A stretch of 10,504 nt of DNA from assembly GCA_002690445.1 (NCBI GenBank), contig NZER01000284.1, positions 1 to 10,504 on the forward strand, written 5' to 3'. The translations under genes were made by a program, and so were the position numbers. Below are positions 1 to 6,588 of the stretch, piece after piece. This stretch comes from Candidatus Pacearchaeota archaeon (lineage in GTDB: Archaea > Nanoarchaeota > Nanoarchaeia > Pacearchaeales > GW2011-AR1). The notes beneath the pieces were generated by a model, which worked only from the letters and a program-made list of their open reading frames with translations, was not told the DNA's origin and did not search any database. Position 1 is the first letter of the stretch. Every line of letters starts with the position of its first letter.

Positions 1-920
1 GATATTCCATCTGCAAAACCTTGGTCAGTAGCTTTTAATGTTAAAGTATCTGTATCTGAGGTTATCATATTTGTATTAAGATTTAAATTATCAACATCTA
101 CTGCTCCAAAAGTTCCTGTACCTGTTGTTGTAAAATTAAAAACTCCCAAATCTACATTCGCTGTTGCTCCTGTATATGGAACAAACCCACTCCCTGTTGC
201 ATTATCAACTAAGTCACCAAAAATATATAATTTTCCAGAACCTTGTTCTAATGGATTAATGAGCATATCACTTCCATTATAATAAATACTTGCATCATCT
301 CCTGCACCTAATAATAATTTCTTACTATCTGTTTTTATTTGTAAATCTCCAATACTAACTTTAACATTACCATTATTTTCAACTTTAAATAAAGTAGTTG
401 CACTTCCACCAATTCCTGCTATTATATTTGCTTCTGGTTGTTTTTGAATTTGAAAATTCTTATCATCAGGAAATCTAAGTGTTCCTGACGAAGTTCCAGA
501 ACCCATAGCTACAGGAGTTCCACCTGTTCTATGTGCAATAATTGTTGCTGTTCCTCCTATAGTTGTGACTCTAACAGAACTATTAAATAATCCCCAACTA
601 GCTGTTATGTTTCCTGTTGTAATAAAATCATTATTACCTAAATCAACATTCCCTGTTGCACCTTCATAAGGAACAAACCAACTTAAATTACTATTTATAA
701 CATAAGCATTTCCATTACCCAAATCTCCAACATTAATATCTGCAGGAGTATCTAGGTTGTCCCAGAAGTCTGAATTATTTACAGAACCAGTGTTGTTGTT
801 GAATGTAATTACCTCTTTAACTCTTGTAACTTTTGGTAGATCTGGATTATCAAATTGAAAATCTGCAGAAACAAGAACTATTGAAAAAATTAGAATTAAA
901 AAAATAAACTTGAGTTTCAT
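1..920 (-). CDS. Secreted fibre-like / receptor-binding protein, 3' end cut by window edge
   Basis: The gene is open from an ATG at 920 to the left edge: about 306 codons are present and the C-terminus is missing. The start is preceded by AGGTGAT at 924-930, a strong archaeal SD. Residues 1-19 (MKLKFIFLILIFSIVLVSA) form a signal peptide. The rest is Asn/Gly/Thr-rich beta-type sequence. A module occurs twice: VPYEGATGNVDLG near residue 82 and VPYTGATANVDLG near residue 245, each followed by Thr/Gly-rich strands. Between them is LLLGAGDDASIYYNGSDM, a style I know from phage and virus tail-fibre or adhesin repeats. It has its own promoter downstream of the coat-like genes. I infer a virion attachment fibre or a surface adhesin. 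The repeat style is recognised by eye, not by a domain search, and the missing C-terminus would normally carry the binding tip. Confidence 0.8.
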   Translation of the reverse strand, partial: MKLKFIFLILIFSIVLVSADFQFDNPDLPKVTRVKEVITFNNNTGSVNNSDFWDNLDTPADINVGDLGNGNAYVINSNLSWFVPYEGATGNVDLGNNDFITTGNITASWGLFNSSVRVTTIGGTATIIAHRTGGTPVAMGSGTSSGTLRFPDDKNFQIQKQPEANIIAGIGGSATTLFKVENNGNVKVSIGDLQIKTDSKKLLLGAGDDASIYYNGSDMLINPLEQGSGKLYIFGDLVDNATGSGFVPYTGATANVDLGVFNFTTTGTGTFGAVDVDNLNLNTNMITSDTDTLTLKATDQGFADGI

Positions 921-922
921 AA

Positions 923-963
923 TATCACCTTAATTATATATAACATTAGATTATATATAAAGT
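923..963 (-). promoter_or_regulatory. Archaeal promoter (BRE/TATA) and SD of the fibre-like gene
   Basis: On the minus strand AAACTTTATATATAA (965-951) gives a purine-rich BRE followed by a consensus TATA box. Transcription would be expected about 25 bases downstream, near 930-935. The SD AGGTGAT follows at 930-924, three bases before the ATG at 920, so the leader is very short. Confidence 0.6.
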
Positions 964-969
964 TTACCA

Positions 970-1014
970 AATATATTTAATATACTAAATATATCCGATA
1001 TATCAAATATATCA
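970..1014 (-). repeat. Five tandem 9-bp direct repeats upstream of the fibre promoter
   Basis: Read on the plus strand, five adjacent 9-mers follow each other without gaps: AATATATTT, AATATACTA, AATATATCC, GATATATCA, AATATATCA. The minus-strand consensus is close to TGATATATT. The array ends about 10 bp upstream of the TATA box of the fibre-like gene. The units could be binding sites for a regulator, iterons, or only low-complexity AT-rich DNA. The exact 9-bp phasing over 45 bp favours a real repeat. Confidence 0.5.
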
Positions 1015-1041
1015 TTATTTATAAACATTTCTATTTCTACT

Positions 1042-1070
1042 AAATTAAAAAAAAATTAAAAAATTAAAAT
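1042..1070 (-). terminator. Oligo-T terminator after the coat-like gene pair
   Basis: The minus strand just after the stop at 1078 is a series of T runs (of 4, 6 and 9, separated by AA) with no obvious stem. Archaeal RNA polymerase terminates at such U-tracts. It separates the coat-like operon from the independently promoted fibre-like gene. Confidence 0.6.
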
Positions 1071-1077
1071 CAGAGGT

Positions 1078-1407
1078 TTACAGTGATCCTCCTCCACCTA
1101 CTCCCATTGATTTGGCATTTCTTATCAAAAGCACTAATGCTCCGAACAAGAATACTACTGCTACTATCAATAAGATGGTTGGGATCTTAGAGGATATGTT
1201 ATCAATACCTGCTGTGAAATTTCCTGTCATTCTATTAGTTGCATTTACTTCAACTGTAGTTGATTCTGCTCCAAGTAAGTTAGCATCATTAAGTGTTTGA
1301 ACTACTACTAAGATAACTATAACACCAATGATTAATCCACCTACTCCCATTACTGTATTACTTACTACTCCTCCAGTCTTGTTTTTAGGAGTTATTCTTC
1401 TAAGCAT
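1078..1407 (-). CDS. Two-helix membrane protein, candidate major coat protein, copy 2
   Basis: This is a 109-aa protein starting MLRRITPKNKTGG. A GTG at 1431 would add eight residues, but the ATG at 1407 aligns exactly with the start of the upstream paralogue. The basic N-terminus is followed by a Gly-rich helix (about 19-41), a polar segment (42-72) with three sequons (NAT, NFT, NIS), a second helix (about 76-97), then basic RNAK and a Gly-rich tail. By the positive-inside rule both ends face the cytoplasm or virion interior and the sequon segment faces out. Size and two-helix layout match the coat proteins of spindle-shaped archaeal viruses (for example fusellovirus VP1/VP3), though I see no sequence identity to them. 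It starts four bases after the stop of its paralogue, so translation is probably coupled. Other possibilities are a pilin-like or secretion subunit. Confidence 0.8.
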   Translation of the reverse strand: MLRRITPKNKTGGVVSNTVMGVGGLIIGVIVILVVVQTLNDANLLGAESTTVEVNATNRMTGNFTAGIDNISSKIPTILLIVAVVFLFGALVLLIRNAKSMGVGGGGSL

Positions 1408-1411
1408 TATT

Positions 1412-1735
1412 TCATAATGAACTTCCACCACCTACACCCATAGACTTTGCATTTCTTATTAATAGCACTAAAGCTCCGAATAAGAATACAACAGCTACTA
1501 TAAGCAAGATCGTTGGAATCTTTGAAGAAATATTATCAATACCTTGAGTAAAATTAGTAGTTAACCTGCTTGTAACATTTGCTTCTTCAGTTGAAGTTCC
1601 TAACAAACTTGCATCATTTAAAGTTTGTATAACAACTAACATAACTATAACACCAATGATTAAACCACCAACACCCATAACAGTATTGCTTACTACTCCC
1701 CCTGTCTTGTTTTTAGGGACAATTCTTCTCATCAT
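1412..1735 (-). CDS. Two-helix membrane protein, candidate major coat protein, copy 1
   Basis: This is a 107-aa protein (106 if the second Met of MMRR is used). The SD GGAGGT at 1747-1742 lies six bases before the ATG at 1735. A longer reading from 1753 would place that SD inside the coding region, so I reject it. Architecture matches copy 2: basic start, helix at about 18-40, a polar segment with sequons NVT, NFT and NIS, helix at about 74-95, and a GVGGGSSL tail. The helices and the tail are almost identical to copy 2, while the segment after helix 1 differs in sequence and by two residues in length. As first gene of a short operon with the best SD in the window, it is likely highly expressed, as expected of a main virion protein. 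The coat role is inference. Confidence 0.82.
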   Translation of the reverse strand: MMRRIVPKNKTGGVVSNTVMGVGGLIIGVIVMLVVIQTLNDASLLGTSTEEANVTSRLTTNFTQGIDNISSKIPTILLIVAVVFLFGALVLLIRNAKSMGVGGGSSL

Positions 1736-1742
1736 ATATTTA

Positions 1743-1754
1743 CCTCCTTTCATT
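1743..1754 (-). promoter_or_regulatory. Extended ribosome-binding motif AATGAAAGGAGG before copy 1
   Basis: The minus strand carries AATGAAAGGAGG. The same 12-mer precedes the 84-aa gene (6866-6855) and the 62-aa gene (7871-7860). AGGAGG is the SD; the conserved AATGA in front of it is unexplained. Here the upstream ATG is in frame with the coat-like gene (MKGGKY then MMRR). Confidence 0.6.
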
Positions 1755-1762
1755 GTTATTAA

Positions 1763-1793
1763 CTTATAAAAACTTTATGTAGTTATACTTTAA
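1763..1793 (-). promoter_or_regulatory. Promoter of the coat-like gene pair, two TATA candidates
   Basis: The minus strand between the operator and the coat start holds two candidates. TTTTTATAA (1772-1764) is preceded by AAAG, a good BRE/TATA, but it would put transcription start near 1743, inside the SD. The weaker TTAAAGTATAA (near 1793-1783) would give a start near 1760 and a leader of about 25 bases that keeps the SD. I cannot choose between them from sequence alone. Confidence 0.45.
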
Positions 1794-1801
1794 TAAGGTT
1801 A

Positions 1802-1816
1802 GTATACAGTGTATAC
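1802..1816. promoter_or_regulatory. Palindromic operator, copy A (GTATACAGTGTATAC)
   Basis: This is a perfect inverted repeat of two 7-bp arms (GTATACA and TGTATAC) around one central base. The same 15-mer, with only the centre changed, occurs at 10328-10342. It sits in the only sizeable gap inside the structural cluster, just upstream of the coat-gene TATA candidates, a position that suits activation or competition with TFB/TBP. A dimeric helix-turn-helix protein would be expected to bind it. Confidence 0.7.
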
Positions 1817-1820
1817 AAAA

Positions 1821-2150
1821 TTAAACTTCATTCCTATTCCTATCTAAAAATAACCACAAACCACTAAAGATAGTTACAACAACTATTATTGAAAGAACTT
1901 CTAATTGTATAAAACCAACATTTAATGTTAAAGGTAGTGCAACCATTAATGTTGCTATCGCTGCTATTGTACTCCACATTGGAATATCTGCAGTACCTAA
2001 TCTTCTTTTTTGACTTACTGCTCCACCAATTAAAACTGTTCCATATATAAATACTAATAACATTGGAGTAAAAGCAGGCACAGCTGTAATTACACTTACT
2101 ATTGTATCATCTATTCCACTTGTTAAGTTTGGTGCATCATATATTGTCAT
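1821..2150 (-). CDS. Small three-helix membrane protein, unknown function
   Basis: This is a 109-aa protein that I do not recognise. A polar N-terminus of about 20 residues is followed by hydrophobic helices at about 25-45, 59-77 and 83-102. The basic loop SQKRR (46-50) and the tail DRNRNEV place loop 1 and the C-terminus on different sides if all three segments span. It is the last gene of the long operon and starts one base after the stop of the 148-aa gene, so its translation is probably coupled. The operator and coat promoter follow directly after its stop. A minor virion membrane protein or assembly factor is the contextual guess. Confidence 0.75.
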   Translation of the reverse strand: MTIYDAPNLTSGIDDTIVSVITAVPAFTPMLLVFIYGTVLIGGAVSQKRRLGTADIPMWSTIAAIATLMVALPLTLNVGFIQLEVLSIIVVVTIFSGLWLFLDRNRNEV

Positions 2151-2151
2151 T

Positions 2152-2598
2152 TTAGTCTGGATTCTTTCCTACCCATGATTTATATACATATCTAACAGCT
2201 ACAAATACAAGGAAAGATATTAATGCTGTTAATACTATTCCAAAACCAGCATTACCTTGTTCATTTCCAAATATCTTTTTCCAACCACTATTTAATATTC
2301 TTTTAACAGTTCCAATGGTTTGGAATACTCCTCCCCCTTTAAACACTCCACCAGTCCTTGTTACCTCACTGGCTATTGTTATTTCACTTTGTGAAAATGA
2401 AGTTGAAGAGGAATTTACATTTAATCTATAAGTATCTAAATCTGATTGCAATCCTGTTGCTGTATTTTGTAAGTCAGGATCATCATTAAAATCAACAGCA
2501 ACATCATTATCAGTTCCAAAATTACTTACATAACTTATTATTGCTATTGCAAATAATGCTGTTAATACCAAAGCCCCAACAAATTTAATTTCTCCCAT
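2152..2598 (-). CDS. Two-helix membrane protein with large external loop, unknown function
   Basis: This is a 148-aa protein. Hydrophobic segments lie at about 5-25 and 118-138. Between them is an Asp/Asn/Ser-rich segment with one sequon (NSS) and then a Gly-rich, possibly amphipathic stretch (about 83-112). The C-terminus is basic (KSWVGKNPD). The layout of helix, polar loop, helix echoes the coat-like proteins at a larger size, but I see no clear sequence similarity. The start overlaps the stop of the 844-aa gene by one base (TAATG), implying coupled translation. Its place between the large surface protein and another small membrane protein suggests a virion membrane component. No family is recognised. 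Confidence 0.75.
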   Translation of the reverse strand: MGEIKFVGALVLTALFAIAIISYVSNFGTDNDVAVDFNDDPDLQNTATGLQSDLDTYRLNVNSSSTSFSQSEITIASEVTRTGGVFKGGGVFQTIGTVKRILNSGWKKIFGNEQGNAGFGIVLTALISFLVFVAVRYVYKSWVGKNPD

Positions 2599-5132
2599 TA
2601 TGATCTCTTAGCCCCCTTTATTAATACTAATACAACAGCAATTACCAACCATAATATTGTTGCTCCTGCTCCAATAAATGCACTTGTACCTGTTCCTATA
2701 ACATTCATGGTTATTGATAATACTGCTCCAATTAATAAGAAAACTCCTGTTATCATTGGATTATCAGATAAACCTACACCAACTAAAGTTAACATTAAAA
2801 ATAATCCTAAGAATACAATACTTGATCCATATAAGTCTTTTGGATCTTGTGCTAGATTAATATATGCTTGTCCTACTTGGTTTCCATCTTTATATAAAGT
2901 AGTTACAACAGAACCATTACCTAAATTAACAGGAACAACACAATTTAATGAACCAGCAGAACTAGATAATGTATCTGAACATGCTTGATTAGTTCCAAGA
3001 TTATCATACAAAGTTGCATTTAATACCATTGTAGAAGGTACTCCACTAGGTATTGTAAATGTAGAACTTATTGTCCTTGTTGATCTATCATATGTTAAAG
3101 TAAAAGTTAAATCATTACCAACAGTATAATCATTAGGAGAGATTGTTGCTGCAAAATTATTAAGATTAATCTCACAAGTTTCTAATGAAGGATTTTGACA
3201 TTCAGCAATTATATTATCAAAGGTTGCTAGAAGTTTTCCTTTTTTAGTTACAGTTATAGTATAAATAACATCATTTAAAACAAGATGTCCTAATGTTTCT
3301 CCTTTGACATCTGTCTTTGGAATTTCTACTGTTTTAAATTGTCCATCAGAAACATATTTTCTCTGTATATTTAATAAGGCATCTGGTACTGCTATAAAAC
3401 TGTCATCTTTGTATGTTATTTTAAACTCTTGTGAATCAGCACTTTTTAAATCTAATAAATCTATTTCTTTTGGAACAGAACTATTTGTCAATGAAAAGTT
3501 TTGAATATTATAATATTCTGTTGCATAATCTAATGCAAAATATTTAATTGTAGAATCCAAACTATATCTTGCACTTCCTAAATTACTCTGCAAACAAACT
3601 CTTGCATTACTAACATTAACATAACTCTTTGAAAAGTTTGCTACTGTTGTAGTTTCATCTAAAGCATTGATACTTAAATCTATTTCAATAGTAGAATTAG
3701 CTGAAAGTAAAGTTTCATCTGCTTCATCTCTTAATGTTAAATTTAATATTGGAACTGTAAATGAACTGCAATCATCAATTCCAAAATTATTAACAGTTTG
3801 AGTATTTGAAGTGGTATTAATATTTGTACCATCTTCTAATACTAAACTCCAAAAGAATGTTTGATTTGCTTGTGAATCCACTCCAGGAATAGTTATTGTA
3901 TTTGCTATTGAATAATTTGTTCCTGTTGAAGTTAATGAAGAAGTGTATGCAGTATTATTAAAATAAAATATAGAACTATCTATTACTCCTCCATCTAATT
4001 TCATAGTTAAATTTAATTCAAATCTTTCATCACTTCCTTCTGTAGTTTCATTAGCATATGTTTCAGTATTTACAGTAACTAATTGAGGTATTACTGTTCT
4101 ATTAACTCCTCCTGTTATTTCAACATCATCACTTCTAGTTAAAGAACATCCCCATAATGTTGAAGTTAGTAGTTGTTGTGATAAGTTAAATACAGTTTCA
4201 TTAGTTGATCCAGCTAAATCTACTGTTAAATTTCTATGGAATGTTCCTGTTCCATCATGCCAAAAGCTCATATTTTCTATAGTTGTCCCTTCTAAAGTTG
4301 CAGAACAATTAAATAATAAATTGTCTATAGCGATTTTTGCATTATTTGCTGGAGAATTTAAATTAAGTCCTGTTGCTGGGTTAAGAAACAAACCTCCTCC
4401 ACCATTCCATAAATCACTAACTTCTGTAAAATTTAAACTTTTATTAAATATTGCTAATTCATCAATCCAACCAACAAAGTCCTGACCCCCTGTTGGGTTT
4501 TGACCTAAATAAAATGGAGAATTAGTTGTTGTATAAACTAAAGTCCAATTACTATCAAAATGAGTTCCATTAACATACCAAGAAACATTACTTCCATTAT
4601 AAGTAACAGCAATCATTTGTGCTGCGATATCATCATTTAATACACCTAAATCCCAATTATTAGCTGCACCATTACCTTCAATTTGATAATCTGACTCAGC
4701 ACTTCTCATATTTAAACTCCATTGATCATTTGCAGATTCTGCACCAATAGAAATCATACTATCTGTTCCACTTACTGTAAAGTTTCCAACCCACCATACA
4801 AAAGTTCTTGCATCAGCTCCACTTATACCAGAATTAAATTGTGATTGAATTATTGCTGTTGAATTTCTAAAGATAGCATTTCCATTAATTCCTCCTGTTG
4901 CATTAATATTTCCAACAGTAAAATTATTCCCTCCACGATTATCTATTGCTATGTTTGTCCCATCTTCTTCAAAAGCCCAATAGTTTGTTAAATAATTATT
5001 AAAGTCATTATCAGACCAAGCTCCAAAAGTCAATGAAACACCCATAAGGTTTACCATTATAACCATTAAAATAATTAAGCACAGAGGCTTTAAATGAATT
5101 TTATGTGTAGATTTTTGCTTAAAATTTGCCAT
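2598..5132 (-). CDS. Large LamG/Ig-like surface protein with C-terminal membrane cluster (candidate spike)
   Basis: This is an 844-aa protein. Residues 14-37 form a signal peptide or anchor. Residues about 46-245 look like a LamG (concanavalin-like lectin) domain: WAFEEDGTN near 52, VSWYVNGTHFD near 183 and FVGWIDELAIFN near 219 are typical LamG strand motifs. Residues about 258-347 resemble an Ig-like domain with Cys276 and Cys329 as a plausible disulphide. More beta-rich segments follow, including a carboxypeptidase-regulatory-like stretch (VLNDVIYTITVTKKGKLL). The last 75 residues hold three hydrophobic helices ending in KGAKRS. Sequons are very frequent. The ATG at 5132 follows a GGAGGA SD at 5151-5146 and comes three bases after the previous stop. 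LamG domains bind glycans or proteins, so host attachment or a virion spike is the inferred role; a host-type adhesin is the alternative. Confidence 0.85.
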   Translation of the reverse strand: MANFKQKSTHKIHLKPLCLIILMVIMVNLMGVSLTFGAWSDNDFNNYLTNYWAFEEDGTNIAIDNRGGNNFTVGNINATGGINGNAIFRNSTAIIQSQFNSGISGADARTFVWWVGNFTVSGTDSMISIGAESANDQWSLNMRSAESDYQIEGNGAANNWDLGVLNDDIAAQMIAVTYNGSNVSWYVNGTHFDSNWTLVYTTTNSPFYLGQNPTGGQDFVGWIDELAIFNKSLNFTEVSDLWNGGGGLFLNPATGLNLNSPANNAKIAIDNLLFNCSATLEGTTIENMSFWHDGTGTFHRNLTVDLAGSTNETVFNLSQQLLTSTLWGCSLTRSDDVEITGGVNRTVIPQLVTVNTETYANETTEGSDERFELNLTMKLDGGVIDSSIFYFNNTAYTSSLTSTGTNYSIANTITIPGVDSQANQTFFWSLVLEDGTNINTTSNTQTVNNFGIDDCSSFTVPILNLTLRDEADETLLSANSTIEIDLSINALDETTTVANFSKSYVNVSNARVCLQSNLGSARYSLDSTIKYFALDYATEYYNIQNFSLTNSSVPKEIDLLDLKSADSQEFKITYKDDSFIAVPDALLNIQRKYVSDGQFKTVEIPKTDVKGETLGHLVLNDVIYTITVTKKGKLLATFDNIIAECQNPSLETCEINLNNFAATISPNDYTVGNDLTFTLTYDRSTRTISSTFTIPSGVPSTMVLNATLYDNLGTNQACSDTLSSSAGSLNCVVPVNLGNGSVVTTLYKDGNQVGQAYINLAQDPKDLYGSSIVFLGLFLMLTLVGVGLSDNPMITGVFLLIGAVLSITMNVIGTGTSAFIGAGATILWLVIAVVLVLIKGAKRS

Positions 5133-5135
5133 TTT

Positions 5136-5678
5136 TCATATAAATTCCTCCTGTTGTAGTCCACTGAACAAAACTATTCCTGTCAAGAAAACAATTATTG
5201 TTAAAATTGCAGGAGAATATAAAATCATATAACTCAAAATTGTATGTTCTTTTAATCTTGAAGCCAGATCATCAGTACCATCATAAAATTCTTCATACAT
5301 ATTGCTAATAAATATTGCTCCAATTATTAAAATGAGGGCTAACATAAAATAAAATCCTATTAACCACTTGCTTGGTGCTGCTCTTGCAACAAAAACAATT
5401 CCAAAACTTCCAATTAACATTAAAACAAATAGAACTCCAGTTAACCAAGTAAAACTTTGAATAATATTATTCAATGGAACAATAGTTAAATCTGCTGCTT
5501 GTGTTAGATTAGCTCCACCAACTGTTCCAAGATTAGTTAACTCTGGTACTGCTTCATCAAAAACCCAATTTACAACAGAACTTCCAATTATCATTACAAA
5601 TCCTGCAAACAGAATTAAAAATAATGCTACAAAAAATAGTAGTACAATCATGATGTTTCCTTTTTTATTCTTTGTCAT
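5136..5678 (-). CDS. Four-helix membrane protein, unknown function
   Basis: This is a 180-aa protein starting at the ATG at 5678. A longer TTG-started version from 5699 is rejected because its extra codons are the purine-rich SD region (GGAGAGGGAA) and overlap the previous gene more. Hydrophobic segments lie at about 9-31, 76-98, 104-125 and 150-173. Residues 32-75 form an external segment with one sequon (NLT), and residues 126-148 form a charged loop (YEEFYDGTDD). The N-terminus MTKNKKGNIM followed by a long hydrophobic run resembles a pilin-type signal (KKG), but the three further helices argue against a pilin. The start overlaps the 3' end of the 61-aa gene by 14 bases. It is probably a virion membrane or assembly protein; I recognise no family. 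Confidence 0.78.
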   Translation of the reverse strand: MTKNKKGNIMIVLLFFVALFLILFAGFVMIIGSSVVNWVFDEAVPELTNLGTVGGANLTQAADLTIVPLNNIIQSFTWLTGVLFVLMLIGSFGIVFVARAAPSKWLIGFYFMLALILIIGAIFISNMYEEFYDGTDDLASRLKEHTILSYMILYSPAILTIIVFLTGIVLFSGLQQEEFI

Positions 5679-5850
5679 CTTTAATTCCCTCTCCAACAAT
5701 GAACTCTTTTAATCCAGGAACTCTAGTCATAGCTAAAGTTATTCTTCTATCACTCAATACTTTCCCTCTCTTCATCTCCTCCATTTTAATATCATTTATC
5801 ATCTTCTTAAATTCAGGAGAACTTCTTATTGAAATTGATTTTTTGCTCAT
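5665..5850 (-). CDS. Small ribbon-helix-helix-like protein inside the structural operon
   Basis: This is a 61-aa protein without a membrane segment. KKSISIRSSPEFKKMINDI has the pattern of a ribbon-helix-helix DNA-binding protein: a short basic beta strand, then a helix starting at Pro-Glu-Phe. A charged stretch and a second helix-like stretch (SDRRITLAMTRVPGLKEFI) follow. The start overlaps the stop of the 246-aa gene (ATGA at 5850-5847) and the 3' end overlaps the next gene by 14 bases; such overlaps on both sides support a real, coupled gene. I see no good SD close to the start. It could be a repressor or autoregulator, or a small structural adaptor. The family call is by pattern only, and the gene is longer than a minimal ribbon-helix-helix domain of about 45 residues. 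Confidence 0.7.
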   Translation of the reverse strand: MSKKSISIRSSPEFKKMINDIKMEEMKRGKVLSDRRITLAMTRVPGLKEFIVGEGIKDDKE

Positions 5851-6587
5851 GGTGTTTGTATATCAACCCCCCTTTCAATCATTTTCTTCATCTCTCTATC
5901 CCTAAAGATATTAATAAAAATAAATATAAACATTACAACAATTCCTGGAAGAGTCATACTAAACATTATTTGATACATTCTAAATAATAATTGTCCAAAC
6001 ATACTACTACCTAAATATGCTAAAGCTATATTAGAAGAAGTAAATATTATTCCAATCAATATAATCCATGAAACAATCATTAAAACTGGTTTAAGATGTT
6101 TCAAATGATTGATACTCATTAACATTCCATAGTTATCAGAGTTATTTCCTGTTGGTATTTTAGGTATTGCAAAGATAGTTATTACAAAAAAGAAAACTAA
6201 CATTGCTAATAATCCAATATAGTATGTGCTTCTTGATGATGTAAATTCAAAACCTGTTCCTGTTACTTCAAAGTTATAAGTCCATGCTGTTTTAGTACCA
6301 TCTAAATCTCCAAAACCATTTACAATATATCCTCCAAGTTCTGTTGTATTACAAAATGAATAATTATAATAAGTATCATCTTTAGTCATAGGAACATTAG
6401 CTAACAACAAGGTTCTGTTTACTGGTGCTAATACAGAAGAAATATTATTGTATGTACAATTCTCACATACTTGAGGAAGAGTAATACAATCATTTCTTCT
6501 AATAGTTCCTATATCTTGTGCTGCAGATATTATAGGTATAACTAATAATATTAGCATTACTATTGCTATCTTTGTTTGTGGTTTCAT
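5847..6587 (-). CDS. Membrane protein with small Cys-containing secreted domain
   Basis: This is a 246-aa protein from the ATG at 6587; a TTG at 6596 would add only three residues. Residues 1-22 are a signal peptide. Residues 23-118 form an ectodomain with four cysteines (34, 41, 44, 79), the motif CENCTYNN and the stretch GGYIVNGFGDLDGT, which I recall in secreted proteins of DPANN-type contigs and mobile elements. Hydrophobic segments lie at about 121-142, 165-186, 208-228 and possibly 187-205, followed by a basic cytoplasmic tail (FRDREMKKMIERG). It starts one base after the stop of the 84-aa gene and has only a weak SD, so it is probably translated by coupling. A virion surface or membrane-fusion role is possible, but I cannot assign one. 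Confidence 0.8.
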   Translation of the reverse strand: MKPQTKIAIVMLILLVIPIISAAQDIGTIRRNDCITLPQVCENCTYNNISSVLAPVNRTLLLANVPMTKDDTYYNYSFCNTTELGGYIVNGFGDLDGTKTAWTYNFEVTGTGFEFTSSRSTYYIGLLAMLVFFFVITIFAIPKIPTGNNSDNYGMLMSINHLKHLKPVLMIVSWIILIGIIFTSSNIALAYLGSSMFGQLLFRMYQIMFSMTLPGIVVMFIFIFINIFRDREMKKMIERGVDIQTP

Positions 6588-6588
6588 T

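Noticed and set aside
921..1077. Small RNA gene or CRISPR array in the AT-rich gap
   Set aside because: The repeats are 9 bp and contiguous with no spacers, and no stable stem or tRNA-like fold is visible; the gap is explained by terminator, repeats and promoter.
1408..1431. GTG-started extension of the second coat-like gene (MVEVHYEI)
   Set aside because: It overlaps the paralogue's 3' end and is absent from the paralogue; the ATG at 1407 aligns the two starts.
1736..1753. ATG-started extension of the first coat-like gene (MKGGKY)
   Set aside because: The extra codons contain the SD GGAGGT that serves the ATG at 1735; kept only as a possible in-frame mini-leader.
2707..3504. Plus-strand open frames opposite the LamG protein
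   Set aside because: They are antisense shadows inside a gene with clear domains, without promoter or SD.
5679..5699. TTG-started extension of the 180-aa gene (MLERELK)
   Set aside because: The codons are the purine-rich ribosome-binding stretch; the ATG at 5678 is better.
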